Source: SZUA-186 sp039714155
Lineage (GTDB): Bacteria; Pseudomonadota; Gammaproteobacteria; UBA9214
Direction of reading: 5' to 3'
Assembly (NCBI GenBank): GCA_039714155.1
Contig: JBDLJX010000107.1
Location: forward strand, 1 to 8,452
DNA length: 8,452 bases
Shown: positions 1 through 7,888 of the stretch, piece by piece
Layout of the letters: every line of letters begins with the position of its first letter
Position numbering within the stretch: position 1 is the stretch's first letter
Position numbers and translations under genes: made by a program
Notes under the pieces: generated by a model
What the model was told of the DNA's origin: nothing
The model's database searches: none
The model's input: the letters and a program-made list of their open reading frames with translations, nothing else

Positions 1-1385
1 ACCGGGACGCTCTGCCCTTCCTTGCCGCAGGTGCCGACACCGGAATCCAGCTTGAGATCATTGCCAACCATCGACACATGCTTGAGAACTTCCGGGCCGC
101 TGCCGATCAGGGTCGCGCCCTTGACCGGCGCGGTGATCTTGCCGTCCTCGATGAGGTAGGCCTCGCTGGCGGTGAAGACGAACTTGCCGGAGGTGATGTC
201 GACCTGGCCACCGCCGAAGTTGACGGCATACAGTCCCCTGTTGACCGACCTGATGATGTCCCCGGGATCGGACTCGCCGGCCAGCATATAGGTATTGGTC
301 ATGCGCGGCATGGGCAGGTGTGCATAGGATTCGCGCCGGCCGTTACCGGTCGGGGCAACCCCCATCAGGCCGGCGTTCATGCGGTCCTGCATGTAACCCT
401 TGAGGATACCCTTCTCGATCAGCACGGTATTCTGTGTCCGGATGCCCTCGTCATCGACATTCAGCGAGCCGCGCCGGCCCTTGATGGTGCCGTCATCGAC
501 CACGGTGCACAACGGTGACGCCACCTGTTCACCGACACGCCCGGCAAACGTCGAGGTGCCCTTGCGGTTGAAATCGCCTTCCAGGCCATGGCCGATGGCC
601 TCATGCAGCAGGATGCCGGGCCAGCCCGGCCCCAGTACCACCGGCATGCCGCCGGCCGGTGCATCGACGGCATCAAGATTGACCAGCGCCTGGCACACGG
701 CCTCGCGGGCATAACCCATGGCCCGGTCTTCATCGACAAAGAAGCGGTAGTCGCTGCGCCCGCCGCCACCGGCATTACCCTGCTCGCGACGCCCGTTCTG
801 CTCGACGATAACATTAACGTTGAAGCGCACCAGTGGCCGCACATCCGCCGATAGCGTGCCGTCACTGACTGCAACCATCATGACCTCGTGGACACCGGCA
901 AGGCTGACGATGACTTCCCTGACGCGCGGGTCCTGGCGACGCGCCTCGGCATCGACTTTTTTCAGTAACGCGACCTTTTCATCAGCCGTCATCCGGTCCA
1001 GCGGGTCTATTGCCGGGTACAATATGTTTTCATCGCCCCTGTGCCAGGCCTGCAGCTTGCCCTCGCGGCCGTGCGAGGCAATGGCGCGGGCGGCACTGGA
1101 TGCTTCCAGCAATGCCGGCACGCGGATTTCATCGGAATAGGCAAAGCCGGTCTTGTCGCCGCTGATGGCGCGCACACCGGCGCCCTGCTCGATACTGTGG
1201 CTGCCTTCCTTGACGATACCGTCCTCCAGCACCCATGACTCGAAACGGGTGGACTGGAAATACAGGTCGCCACTGTCGACGGCATGGCCCAGCAACCGGC
1301 CGAACACCCGGTCGAGGTCCTGGTCGTCGATACCGGCCGGCAGCAACAGGCGCTGGCGCGCAATTTCAAGATTACTATCACTCAT
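1..1385 (-). CDS. tldD: TldD, zinc metalloprotease subunit (3' end truncated by window edge)
   Basis: TldD forms a heteromeric cytosolic metalloprotease with TldE (PmbA). In E. coli the pair trims peptides such as the microcin B17 precursor and the antitoxin CcdA. My reading of the complement gives 461 full codons without a stop, from ATG at 1385 (MSDSNLEIARQRLLLP) to the left edge; the family is about 480 residues, so roughly 20 C-terminal residues are missing. The HExxxH zinc motif is at residues 261-266 (HEAIGH) and continues GLEGDFNRKG. The conserved late cysteine, the third zinc ligand in the family, is at about residue 453 in a GVGTCGKEGQ context, so all expected ligands are present. 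A glycine-rich stretch (GNAGGGGRSDYRFF, about 203-216) and the IRSVNRGLYA segment also fit TldD. The start has only a weak purine stretch (AAGAGA) upstream, but the N-terminus aligns with the family. It lies 156 bp after the nitrilase gene, across a REP-like element. The tldE/pmbA partner is not visible. Confidence 0.96.
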   Translation of the reverse strand, partial: MSDSNLEIARQRLLLPAGIDDQDLDRVFGRLLGHAVDSGDLYFQSTRFESWVLEDGIVKEGSHSIEQGAGVRAISGDKTGFAYSDEIRVPALLEASSAARAIASHGREGKLQAWHRGDENILYPAIDPLDRMTADEKVALLKKVDAEARRQDPRVREVIVSLAGVHEVMMVAVSDGTLSADVRPLVRFNVNVIVEQNGRREQGNAGGGGRSDYRFFVDEDRAMGYAREAVCQALVNLDAVDAPAGGMPVVLGPGWPGILLHEAIGHGLEGDFNRKGTSTFAGRVGEQVASPLCTVVDDGTIKGRRGSLNVDDEGIRTQNTVLIEKGILKGYMQDRMNAGLMGVAPTGNGRRESYAHLPMPRMTNTYMLAGESDPGDIIRSVNRGLYAVNFGGGQVDITSGKFVFTASEAYLIEDGKITAPVKGATLIGSGPEVLKHVSMVGNDLKLDSGVGTCGKEGQSVP

Positions 1386-1456
1386 CAAATTGTGTCTCTT
1401 GAACAGGTGCTCTTTTTCCGGGAGAGCAGGCAGCCCGATGAAGGTCGAAAGACCGG

Positions 1457-1489
1457 AATCCGGGGTTACAAGTCGGGTTTTCCCGGATT
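1457..1489. other. Alternative hairpin sharing one arm with the REP-like element
   Basis: AATCCGGG at 1457-1464 pairs perfectly with CCCGGATT at 1482-1489 across a 17-base loop. The right arm is the same segment used by the REP-like palindrome (1482-1488 with 1502-1508). The spacer therefore holds three alternating arms and two mutually exclusive hairpins. Just before it, 1443-1454 reads GGTC-GAAA-GACC on the plus strand, a small third stem-loop. There is no clear U-tract after any of these on the minus strand, so a standard intrinsic terminator is not supported. A role in mRNA stability or as the second half of a REP doublet is possible. Confidence 0.4.
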
Positions 1490-1512
1490 TCGCTGCGCTG
1501 CATCCGGGCTAC
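1482..1512 (-). repeat. REP-like palindrome with GTAG head
   Basis: Read on the minus strand, a GTAG tetranucleotide (1509-1512) is followed by the 7-base arm CCCGGAT (1502-1508), a 13-base loop containing GCAGCGCAGC, and the matching arm ATCCGGG (1482-1488). A GTAG or GGAG head next to a GC-rich imperfect palindrome is the known layout of REP elements mobilised by RAYT transposases (REP-associated tyrosine transposases). Similar CCCGGAT...ATCCGGG motifs are familiar from intergenic regions of many Proteobacteria. It sits between the nitrilase gene and tldD, as expected for an extragenic repeat. No RAYT gene is in the window, and only this copy is visible, so calling it a genome-wide repeat is inference. 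Confidence 0.6.
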
Positions 1513-1541
1513 GCCATTTGAAAATTTTTCCATCCCGATAA

Positions 1542-2360
1542 CTATATACACCTTAAACGACGGTGTTCAATGGTCGGAAAATTGCGGCGTGCCGTTTCCA
1601 GCCGGTCAAGGTCGATCGAGGCACAAACGACACCGGGACCACGTGCGAGGCTGTTCAGGACAATGCCCCAGGGGTCAACGATCATACTGTGGCCATGCGT
1701 CTCACGGCCATTGAGGTGGTAGCCACCCTGGTCAGCGGCAATCACGTAACACAGGTTCTCGATGGCGCGCGCCCGCACCAGGATTTCCCAGTGTGCCCGG
1801 CCGGTGATGGCGGTGAAAGCCGCCGGCACCACCAGGATCTGCATGCCGTCTGTCAGCTGTTGCCGAAACAGTTCCGGGAAACGCAGATCGTAGCAAACGG
1901 CCAGCCCCATGCGCCCGAACGGGGTGTCGATTACCACCACCGTGTCATCCGGCTCGATGGTCTCGGACTCGGTGTACTGCTCGCCACTGTCGACCAGCTC
2001 AACATCAAACAGATGGATCTTGTCGTAACGCGCGACCTGCCGGCCCTTGTCATCATAGACCAGGCAACTGGCACGGACCTTGTTCGGGTCGTCCGCCACC
2101 AGCGGGATGGTACCGCCGACCAGCCAGATACCGTGGCGGCCTGCCTGTTCGACGAGGAACTCCTGGATCGGGCCATCGCCTTCCGTCTCGCGCACATCAA
2201 TCTTGTCACGCTCGGTCTTGCCCATGATGGCAAAGTTTTCCGGCAACACCACCAGTCCGGCCCCCTGATTGACGGCCTGGTTGATCAGCCGTTCCGCCTC
2301 CAGCAGGTTGGCGCCGACATTCGGGCCGGACGCCATCTGGATACAGGCAACATTCGTCAT
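1542..2360 (-). CDS. Nit-type carbon-nitrogen hydrolase (probable deaminated-glutathione amidase-like)
   Basis: This is a nitrilase-superfamily amidase, 272 residues from ATG at 2360, a normal length for the Nit1/Nit2 branch. The Glu-Lys-Cys triad is visible: E41 in VVLPENFAIMG, K114 in RYDKIHLFDVEL and C156 in GLAVCYDLRFPELFR. The FPELFR, HWEILVRARAIEN and VDPWG segments are typical of bacterial Nit proteins. Nit1 homologues hydrolyse deaminated glutathione and Nit2 homologues act on omega-amides of keto acids; the exact substrate here cannot be read from the sequence. The protein is probably cytosolic, with no signal peptide. The open frame extends to a GTG at 2372, but the only Shine-Dalgarno-like GGAG overlaps that GTG and lies 11 bases before the ATG, and MTNVACIQM matches the usual N-terminus, so I chose the ATG. 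It is co-oriented with yhdP, 113 bp downstream of it, and this linkage is common in Gammaproteobacteria. Confidence 0.93.
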   Translation of the reverse strand: MTNVACIQMASGPNVGANLLEAERLINQAVNQGAGLVVLPENFAIMGKTERDKIDVRETEGDGPIQEFLVEQAGRHGIWLVGGTIPLVADDPNKVRASCLVYDDKGRQVARYDKIHLFDVELVDSGEQYTESETIEPDDTVVVIDTPFGRMGLAVCYDLRFPELFRQQLTDGMQILVVPAAFTAITGRAHWEILVRARAIENLCYVIAADQGGYHLNGRETHGHSMIVDPWGIVLNSLARGPGVVCASIDLDRLETARRNFPTIEHRRLRCI

Positions 2361-2473
2361 ACTGTCATCCACTCCATTATCTGCAAGCCATCATCACCAT
2401 TAATTATTGCTGTCAGAAAAGCATAACATAGCCTGCCACCATGAATGCCGGCATAGCAGCAGGGTTTTGATCC
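2361..2473 (-). other. yhdP-nit spacer, AT-richer than its surroundings
   Basis: This spacer is more AT-rich than the flanking genes, which could mark a promoter for the nitrilase gene. I looked for -35/-10 pairs on the minus strand: TATGTT- and GATAAT-like hexamers are present, but none has a convincing -35 partner at 16-18 bases. There is no GC-rich hairpin followed by a T-run that would terminate yhdP transcription. The GGAG at 2372-2375 is the likely ribosome binding site for the gene starting at 2360. Confidence 0.4.
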
Positions 2474-5400
2474 CTATTCATCGTAGTCGGGTTCGGTCGT
2501 TTGTTTCTCAGGTTGCTTCTTTTCCAGCTTTTCATACACCGGGTCCGACCAGGGACCGGTCACCGAATACTGCCGCACCGCCACCGCATCGATCCTGTCA
2601 TTCAGCAACTGCTCCGCCAGCAGCAGCGCCGCCCCGACGGCCGGGCCGCCGGCAAGGGCACCGGCCAGCGGCAGGCTGGAGCTGACGTTCGGCACCACGC
2701 TAACCAGCTGGTCATAGTCCTCATCGGCAAGACCGATGCGGCCGGAGATGTCGATACGCGCGGCCGGGCCCTCGATCTGCAGGTCATCGGTGTATGCATT
2801 GCCACCATCCAGTACGAAATTACCTTCGATACGATCAAAGCCAAAGCCCTTCTTGAACAGGTCGCTGAAATCGAGTGACAAACGGCGTGGCAAGGTATGC
2901 AGACTGACCAGACCGAAAACGCGGCCGGCCCCCGGCTTCACATCCACCAGCTGGCCATCCTTGATCAACAGGTACAGCTTGCCTTCGACACGCGCCGGTT
3001 CAAAGTCCCACGGTGCGCCGTTCCAGCCGGCACTGATAGAGCCGGACAGTTCACCGCCTTCGATCTGCTCCTTGTAGTCAAATGCTTCCAGCAGCTTGTC
3101 CAGCTGTCCAGCATTGATCTCGATATCGAACCAGGAGCGGTCCGCGCCGGCCTTGCCATGCCAGTTCCCGCTGGCACGCAACTCCAGCATGTTCGATGCC
3201 AGCACCAGTTGTTCGATTTCCACGGCGTCAGGCTTGCGCAGGGTCTGCAACTGGGCATTACCCAGCTTGATGCCGTTGTACTTGAATTTCTGGATCGTAA
3301 TGTGCAGTTCGGGAAAATCTGCCGGTGTAACAGTCCCGCCGCTGGCGGCATCCGTATCAGCCTCCCCTGCCGGCATACTTTCCAGCAGCAGCTTCTCCAT
3401 GTTGGCGACAACCTTCTCGATGCCGGCTGCTGTGCGGGTCAGCTGGATATTACCCTTGGCCGACTTGCCACTCAGGTTGTAATCCTGCACCAGCCCGGCT
3501 TCCTTCGCCTGCACACCGACATCACGCACGATATGCCGCAGCACTTCCAGCTCACCAAGCTGCACGTCCAGTTCGACCGGCGGGCCACCGCCGCTGCGGG
3601 TGTCATCCAGCAAAGGCTGCCATTGCGTCAGATGGAACTTGTCCAGCTTGCCGCTTATATGCATCACGTTCTTGTCCGGCAAAACGGCCGTCGCCCCACC
3701 CACGGCAAGGTGACCACGCTTCAGGCCCATACCGGTTGCCTTTTGTTCTATCGCCAGGCGTGCATCGGCATGATCGGCATAACGCAGATGCAGCTGCCGG
3801 TCCGGCCAGGCCAGACGGTTGACATCAATCACCAGCTGTCGCGTGTCCTGTGCCGGTTTGCCAAATGGTGCCGGCAGGTCGATGGCAATACCATCGAGAC
3901 CGGACGACAACCGCAGATCGACCTCCGGTACCTGGTCACGGTTTTGCAAACGGCCGATACCAAGCAGTACCTGCCACTGGCTGTGACCGTCAATATACTT
4001 CGCCAGTGGCGGCTGTGCCTCGGCGATCAGTGCAGCAACATCCAGTGGCCCCCGCAACTGTATTTTGGTCTTGCCGGTCTTGCTGTCCGTCCAGACATCT
4101 GCCTGCACCGGTGTCTCCAGCATGCGTGCCGAGAGGCCATCACCGCGAAAGCCATCCGGAGTGAATGTCAGTTCACCCTTGATGTCCTCGAGGCTGACAT
4201 CATCGCCCTTGACGATCAGCGTATTGCCCTTGAAGTGAATAGCGCCGGCTACCGTGATCTCCCGGTTTTTATTACCGTGCAACGGCACGAAGATATCCAG
4301 GTCCAGACCGGCCGGACCCTCGCTGGCAACGCGTTCAACAACGGCGCCATACACATCACCAACCGGGCTGCTGTTCATCTCCGCCAGCATTACCGGCAGC
4401 TGGCCATTGATGGTGCCTTTAATAGTGAGATCGGGATGCTGGAGATCACGAATCTGCGCATGCACCTTCGCCAGTTTTGCCGAGCGGATATAACCGTTGC
4501 TGCTGTAGACATCCATTTTGCGGCCGGTGAAATTGACCTCGGCCTCGAGCCGCTCGATCCGGGTCCAGTCCTCGTTGTAGTCAAGAATGGCATTGTGCAC
4601 TGGCAACCGGATCACCAGCCGGCCCCCGCCGTTGTCATACGGCAACTGGTCGAGCCGGCCCTGCAGCACGACACTGCCGCCACGGATATCACCGCTGACA
4701 AGGCTGCGGTCCAGCCAGCGCACACCCTTCGCCGACATCACCCGTGCCGGCAGATAATGGTGTATGCGCCCGAGCTTGCCGCGTACGAAGTCGGCATCCA
4801 GATCGACCACCGGCGAGAAGGTGTCCGTCGGCATCACCACCGTGAGCTTTGCAGCCAGTTCAAGATCGTCATTGGCGACACGCAGGTTGTCACTGCCAAT
4901 GGTCAGCAGATCATCGCTGCTGTGCCAGGCGACCTCGCCCTCGACGTCCTCAAACTGCAACACGTCCCTGAACAGCGCATCGTCCTGCACGCTGACATGG
5001 TGGCTGTCCAGCCACAGTGCACCCGCCCCGGGGCTGCCGGTGATGCTGCCGCGCAGGCGCTGTATGACCGGCGACCGGTCAACGCTGTTGATACCGACAT
5101 CCCGAAAGCTGGCATCAAACCACGTCAAGCGCCGCTGGTCTGCCGGGCCTTCGATATTGAAGGCCAGATTTTTGACCATGCCTTCAGGCTGCAGCGTTGC
5201 CAGTTGCTGGCGGTACTTGCTCGATACACCCGGCGCCAGTTGCGCAAGCACCTGCAGGTCCTGCAGGTACAGGTCCGTAAAGTCGGCTGTCAGCAACGTG
5301 TCTTCAGCACTGCCATGGCTTGAGATGGTAAATTCCGTACCCTGCCGGTCATAGCCGCCGTGCGCGATCACCAGATCCTGCGCCGCCAGTTGCCAGCCAC

Positions 5401-6304
5401 TCGCCTGTTTACGCCAGCCGAACTGACCACTGACACGATCAACCAGTATGGCATCACCGTTATCGACATTGGCAATGCGCAGAGCATGGATTTCGATCTC
5501 GGCCGTGGCCGACGACAATCGCCCGTATTCGAAATCAACCCAGCAGCGCATATCGGCGACACCGTTGATGTCCATTTCCTGCGACACCCGCTGCAGGTTA
5601 CTGGAAGTCACGGCCAGTGACTGACCCTTGAGATAGGCGCTTCCGCTCCAGCCACCGACCCAGTCGCCGCTACCCTGCAGTACCGCCTGCACATCGACCC
5701 GGTAGCCCAGTTCCGGCGGCAACATGACATAGCCGATCACGCTGTATTGTCGATCTTCATTGCTCAGTGTCAGGGTGACATCGGAAAAACGGACTGCCGC
5801 ATGGTCGAGTTCAATGTCATGCACGAGCACCGTGGAATCGTGGATGGCCAGCCGCTGCATCTGCAACAGCCTGGACAGGCCGGAATTGTCACCGGACTTG
5901 CCGCGAATGCCGTCGATATGGAAATTGCCATCAGCTTCGCGGATCAGGGTGACATTGGCGCCAATAATGTCGATACTGGATGGCCGTATCTGCCGCTCGT
6001 CAAGGTACGCCCTGGTATCAATACCAACCCAGACCTCATCGATACCCAGCATGACATTGCGTTGCTCATCGTCGGTTATGGCAACACCCTTCAGCTTGAT
6101 GACCGGGTTCAGGCCACGCCAGGTGGCCTCCATGCGGGTAATGCTGACCGGTTGCTCCAGCAGTTCACTCAGCGCCTGCTCGGCGGCCACGCGGTATTCG
6201 CCCAGCACCGGCACCCACAGTCGCGCTACGGTCAGTGTCACGGCAAACAGGAACAGCAGGCCGACGAACAGCAGCCAGAAAGTATGTAGAAGACGACCGA
6301 TCAT
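2474..6304 (-). CDS. yhdP: YhdP, AsmA-like inner-membrane protein for envelope lipid transport
   Basis: YhdP is one of the large AsmA-like proteins (with TamB and YdbH) that in E. coli redundantly support phospholipid transport from inner to outer membrane; loss affects outer-membrane barrier function. From ATG at 6304 it has 1276 residues, close to the roughly 1270 of E. coli. One hydrophobic segment at about residues 4-28 (HTFWLLFVGLLFLFAV core) anchors it, and the rest is a long periplasmic region of beta-rich repeats. The DUF3971-type signature YLPARVMSAKGVRWLD lies near residue 515. The C-terminal AsmA-like block near 1130-1165 includes GRVFGLVSLHTLPRRLSLDF and FDRIEGNF, and a glycine/alanine-rich stretch (LPLAGALAGGPAVGAAL) follows. 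An in-frame GTG at 6364 would add 20 residues (MHRAGHQAGNATAPG...), but these precede the membrane anchor, do not resemble a family N-terminus and overlap two strong palindromes. The chosen ATG lacks a clear ribosome binding site, so the start is less certain than the identity. Confidence 0.95.
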   Translation of the reverse strand: MIGRLLHTFWLLFVGLLFLFAVTLTVARLWVPVLGEYRVAAEQALSELLEQPVSITRMEATWRGLNPVIKLKGVAITDDEQRNVMLGIDEVWVGIDTRAYLDERQIRPSSIDIIGANVTLIREADGNFHIDGIRGKSGDNSGLSRLLQMQRLAIHDSTVLVHDIELDHAAVRFSDVTLTLSNEDRQYSVIGYVMLPPELGYRVDVQAVLQGSGDWVGGWSGSAYLKGQSLAVTSSNLQRVSQEMDINGVADMRCWVDFEYGRLSSATAEIEIHALRIANVDNGDAILVDRVSGQFGWRKQASGWQLAAQDLVIAHGGYDRQGTEFTISSHGSAEDTLLTADFTDLYLQDLQVLAQLAPGVSSKYRQQLATLQPEGMVKNLAFNIEGPADQRRLTWFDASFRDVGINSVDRSPVIQRLRGSITGSPGAGALWLDSHHVSVQDDALFRDVLQFEDVEGEVAWHSSDDLLTIGSDNLRVANDDLELAAKLTVVMPTDTFSPVVDLDADFVRGKLGRIHHYLPARVMSAKGVRWLDRSLVSGDIRGGSVVLQGRLDQLPYDNGGGRLVIRLPVHNAILDYNEDWTRIERLEAEVNFTGRKMDVYSSNGYIRSAKLAKVHAQIRDLQHPDLTIKGTINGQLPVMLAEMNSSPVGDVYGAVVERVASEGPAGLDLDIFVPLHGNKNREITVAGAIHFKGNTLIVKGDDVSLEDIKGELTFTPDGFRGDGLSARMLETPVQADVWTDSKTGKTKIQLRGPLDVAALIAEAQPPLAKYIDGHSQWQVLLGIGRLQNRDQVPEVDLRLSSGLDGIAIDLPAPFGKPAQDTRQLVIDVNRLAWPDRQLHLRYADHADARLAIEQKATGMGLKRGHLAVGGATAVLPDKNVMHISGKLDKFHLTQWQPLLDDTRSGGGPPVELDVQLGELEVLRHIVRDVGVQAKEAGLVQDYNLSGKSAKGNIQLTRTAAGIEKVVANMEKLLLESMPAGEADTDAASGGTVTPADFPELHITIQKFKYNGIKLGNAQLQTLRKPDAVEIEQLVLASNMLELRASGNWHGKAGADRSWFDIEINAGQLDKLLEAFDYKEQIEGGELSGSISAGWNGAPWDFEPARVEGKLYLLIKDGQLVDVKPGAGRVFGLVSLHTLPRRLSLDFSDLFKKGFGFDRIEGNFVLDGGNAYTDDLQIEGPAARIDISGRIGLADEDYDQLVSVVPNVSSSLPLAGALAGGPAVGAALLLAEQLLNDRIDAVAVRQYSVTGPWSDPVYEKLEKKQPEKQTTEPDYDE

Positions 6305-6338
6305 ATTGGTAATTAGCCAACCGGGCGCAGTGGCGTTA

Positions 6339-6368
6339 CCGGCCTGATGGCCGGCACGGTGCACCGTG
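6339..6368. repeat. Two adjacent GC-rich inverted repeats in the rng-yhdP spacer
   Basis: CCGGCC (6339-6344) and GGCCGG (6349-6354) flank a 4-base loop. Directly abutting, 6355-6368 is a perfect 14-base palindrome, CACGGTGCACCGTG. In the rng-yhdP transcript these would form two stacked hairpins beginning 8 bases after the rng stop codon and ending 34 bases before the yhdP ATG. There is no T-run after either on the minus strand, so an intrinsic terminator is unlikely. They could protect the upstream mRNA from 3' exonucleases, reduce yhdP translation relative to rng, or be a protein-binding dyad. The structure is visible directly; the role is inference. Confidence 0.55.
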
Positions 6369-6376
6369 GCAGGTAC

Positions 6377-7846
6377 TCACATCGGCACAACGTCGTATTG
6401 TTCCTGCGTGTACAGGGCCTCGACCTGGAACTTGATTGGCTTGCCGATGAAGGCCTCCAGTTCCGCCAGGCTGTCCGACTCCTCATCCACCAGCAGATCG
6501 ACCACTTCCTGTGATGCCAGCACCAGCAGCTGGCGGGCGTCGAACTGGCGCACTTCCCGCAGAATCTCGCGGAAGATCTCGTAGCAAACGGTCTCCGGCG
6601 TCTTCAGCGATGCCCGGCCTCCACAGGTTGGACAGTCCTCGCACAGCACATGTTCCAGACTCTCGCGGGTGCGCTTGCGGGTCATTTCCACCAGCCCCAG
6701 CTTGGAAACCTCGCTGATATGGGTTTTGGCGTGGTCCTTTTCGAGACTTTTTTCCAGTGCCCGCAGCACCTGGCGCTTGTGTTCCTCGTCCGACATGTCA
6801 ATAAAATCGGCAATAATGATGCCGCCAAGATTACGCAGCCGCAATTGCCGGGCAATCGCCTGCGCCGCTTCCAGGTTGGTCTTGAAAATGGTCTCTTCGA
6901 GATTGCGGTGACCGACATAGCCGCCGGTGTTGACATCGGCCGTGGTCATGGCCTCGGTCTGGTCAATAATCAGATAACCACCGGACTTGAGTTGCACCTT
7001 GCGCTGCAGCGCCTTCTGGATCTCGTCCTCGACACCATACAAATCGAAGATCGGGCGTTCGCCCGGGTAGTACTCGATCTGTGCCTGCAAGTCGGGCATG
7101 AACTGCCCGGCAAAGTCCGTGACACGCTGGTAGCTCTCGCGCGAATCGATGTGGATCTTTTCAGTCTGGTCATCAAGCAGATCACGCATCACACGAATGC
7201 TTAACGGCAGGTCTTCGTAAATGGCAGAACCCGCACTGGTAGCAGGCTCGCGGGCAGAGATAGATGACCACAATTTTCGAAGAAAGATCATGTCGGCGCG
7301 CAAGGCCTCGTCGCTGGCGCCTTCGGCTACGGTGCGGGCAATGTAGCCGCCGGTTTCTTCCTCGGTCATGAACAACTGGATCATGTCACGCAAACGTATG
7401 CGTTCGGCCTCGTCCTCGATCTTCTGCGAGATACCGACATTGACTACCTCCGGAATGAATACCAGGAAACGTGACGGTATGGTGATCTGTGTAGTCAGGC
7501 GTGCGCCCTTGGTGCCAAGCGGGTCCTTGATGACCTGCACGGTGATCTCCTGCCCTTCCCGCAACAGCACGTTGATGTCACTGACCACGCCGCCGCTGGT
7601 ATCGCCGTTACCGGCTGAACGCGGCATGATGTCGGAGGCATGCAGGAACGCCGCCCGCTCCAGGCCGATCTCGACAAAGGCGGCCTGCATGCCCGGCAGC
7701 ACACGACAGACCTTGCCCTTGTAGATGTTGCCAACCAGCCCGCGACGGCGGGCCCGTTCAATGAAAATCTCCTGCAGTACGCCGTTTTCCACCAGTGCCA
7801 CGCGGGTCTCCCGCGGGGTCACATTGATCAGTATCTCTGCACTCAT
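6377..7846 (-). CDS. rng: Ribonuclease G (RNase E/G family endoribonuclease)
   Basis: RNase G is a cytosolic endoribonuclease that cuts AU-rich single-stranded RNA, matures the 5' end of 16S rRNA and takes part in mRNA decay. The protein is 489 residues, the same length as E. coli RNase G as I recall it. It begins MSAEILINVTPRETRVAL; an S1 RNA-binding domain spans about 35-125 (GNIYKGKVCRVLPGMQAAFVEIG). The catalytic Mg-binding aspartates are D304 (TTADVNTGGYVGHRN) and D347 (IIIADFIDM). The Zn-link motif for dimerisation, CPTC, is at 405-408, and the end QEQYDVVPM matches the family. The RNase E degradosome scaffold tail is absent, which separates it from rne. ATG at 7846 is supported by AGGA six bases upstream. 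It lies 42 bp after maf with no terminator between, so co-transcription is likely. The S1 domain has a small Gly/Ser-rich loop (about 77-87) in a region that varies in the family. Confidence 0.98.
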   Translation of the reverse strand: MSAEILINVTPRETRVALVENGVLQEIFIERARRRGLVGNIYKGKVCRVLPGMQAAFVEIGLERAAFLHASDIMPRSAGNGDTSGGVVSDINVLLREGQEITVQVIKDPLGTKGARLTTQITIPSRFLVFIPEVVNVGISQKIEDEAERIRLRDMIQLFMTEEETGGYIARTVAEGASDEALRADMIFLRKLWSSISAREPATSAGSAIYEDLPLSIRVMRDLLDDQTEKIHIDSRESYQRVTDFAGQFMPDLQAQIEYYPGERPIFDLYGVEDEIQKALQRKVQLKSGGYLIIDQTEAMTTADVNTGGYVGHRNLEETIFKTNLEAAQAIARQLRLRNLGGIIIADFIDMSDEEHKRQVLRALEKSLEKDHAKTHISEVSKLGLVEMTRKRTRESLEHVLCEDCPTCGGRASLKTPETVCYEIFREILREVRQFDARQLLVLASQEVVDLLVDEESDSLAELEAFIGKPIKFQVEALYTQEQYDVVPM

Positions 7847-7852
7847 TTCGGT

Positions 7853-7856
7853 TCCT
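7853..7856 (-). promoter_or_regulatory. Ribosome binding site of rng
   Basis: AGGA on the minus strand lies six bases before the rng ATG. It is the clearest Shine-Dalgarno sequence in the window and fixes the RNase G start. Confidence 0.7.
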
Positions 7857-7888
7857 GGATCCAGTGGGACCGCCCGATCAGCATTCCC

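Noticed and set aside
615..630. GC-rich hairpin GCCGGG-CCAG-CCCGGC
   Set aside because: It is inside tldD, coding for the conserved GPGWPG stretch just before the zinc motif. Such hairpins are expected by chance in GC-rich coding DNA, and no T-run follows.
78..1541. Several plus-strand frames and a 124-codon minus-strand frame (1007-1381) over the left end
   Set aside because: The continuous minus-strand frame from 1385 to the edge encodes TldD with HEAIGH and the conserved cysteine. The others are shadows.
1563..2426. 287-codon open frame on the plus strand, antisense to the nitrilase gene
   Set aside because: It has the same in-register antisense relation. The minus strand carries the full Nit catalytic triad, and the plus-strand product resembles nothing known to me.
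5251..5268. Tandem 9-base repeat CCTGCAGGT x2
   Set aside because: It lies inside yhdP and encodes a short LQDLQ-type repetition in a well-supported coding frame. Two copies are not enough to call a repeat element.
2897..5323. 808-codon open frame on the plus strand, antisense to yhdP
   Set aside because: It is exactly codon-in-register with yhdP on the other strand, so its stops could only come from TTA, CTA or TCA codons in yhdP, which a GC-rich gene avoids. The His/Gln-rich translation has no recognisable domain, while the minus strand encodes a clear YhdP.
6650..7204. 184-codon open frame on the plus strand, antisense to rng
   Set aside because: It is in-register antisense of the RNase G catalytic region and is explained by codon use.
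7847..7888. Possible terminator or promoter between maf and rng
   Set aside because: The 42-bp spacer has no stem followed by a T-run and no convincing promoter hexamers, only the rng ribosome binding site.
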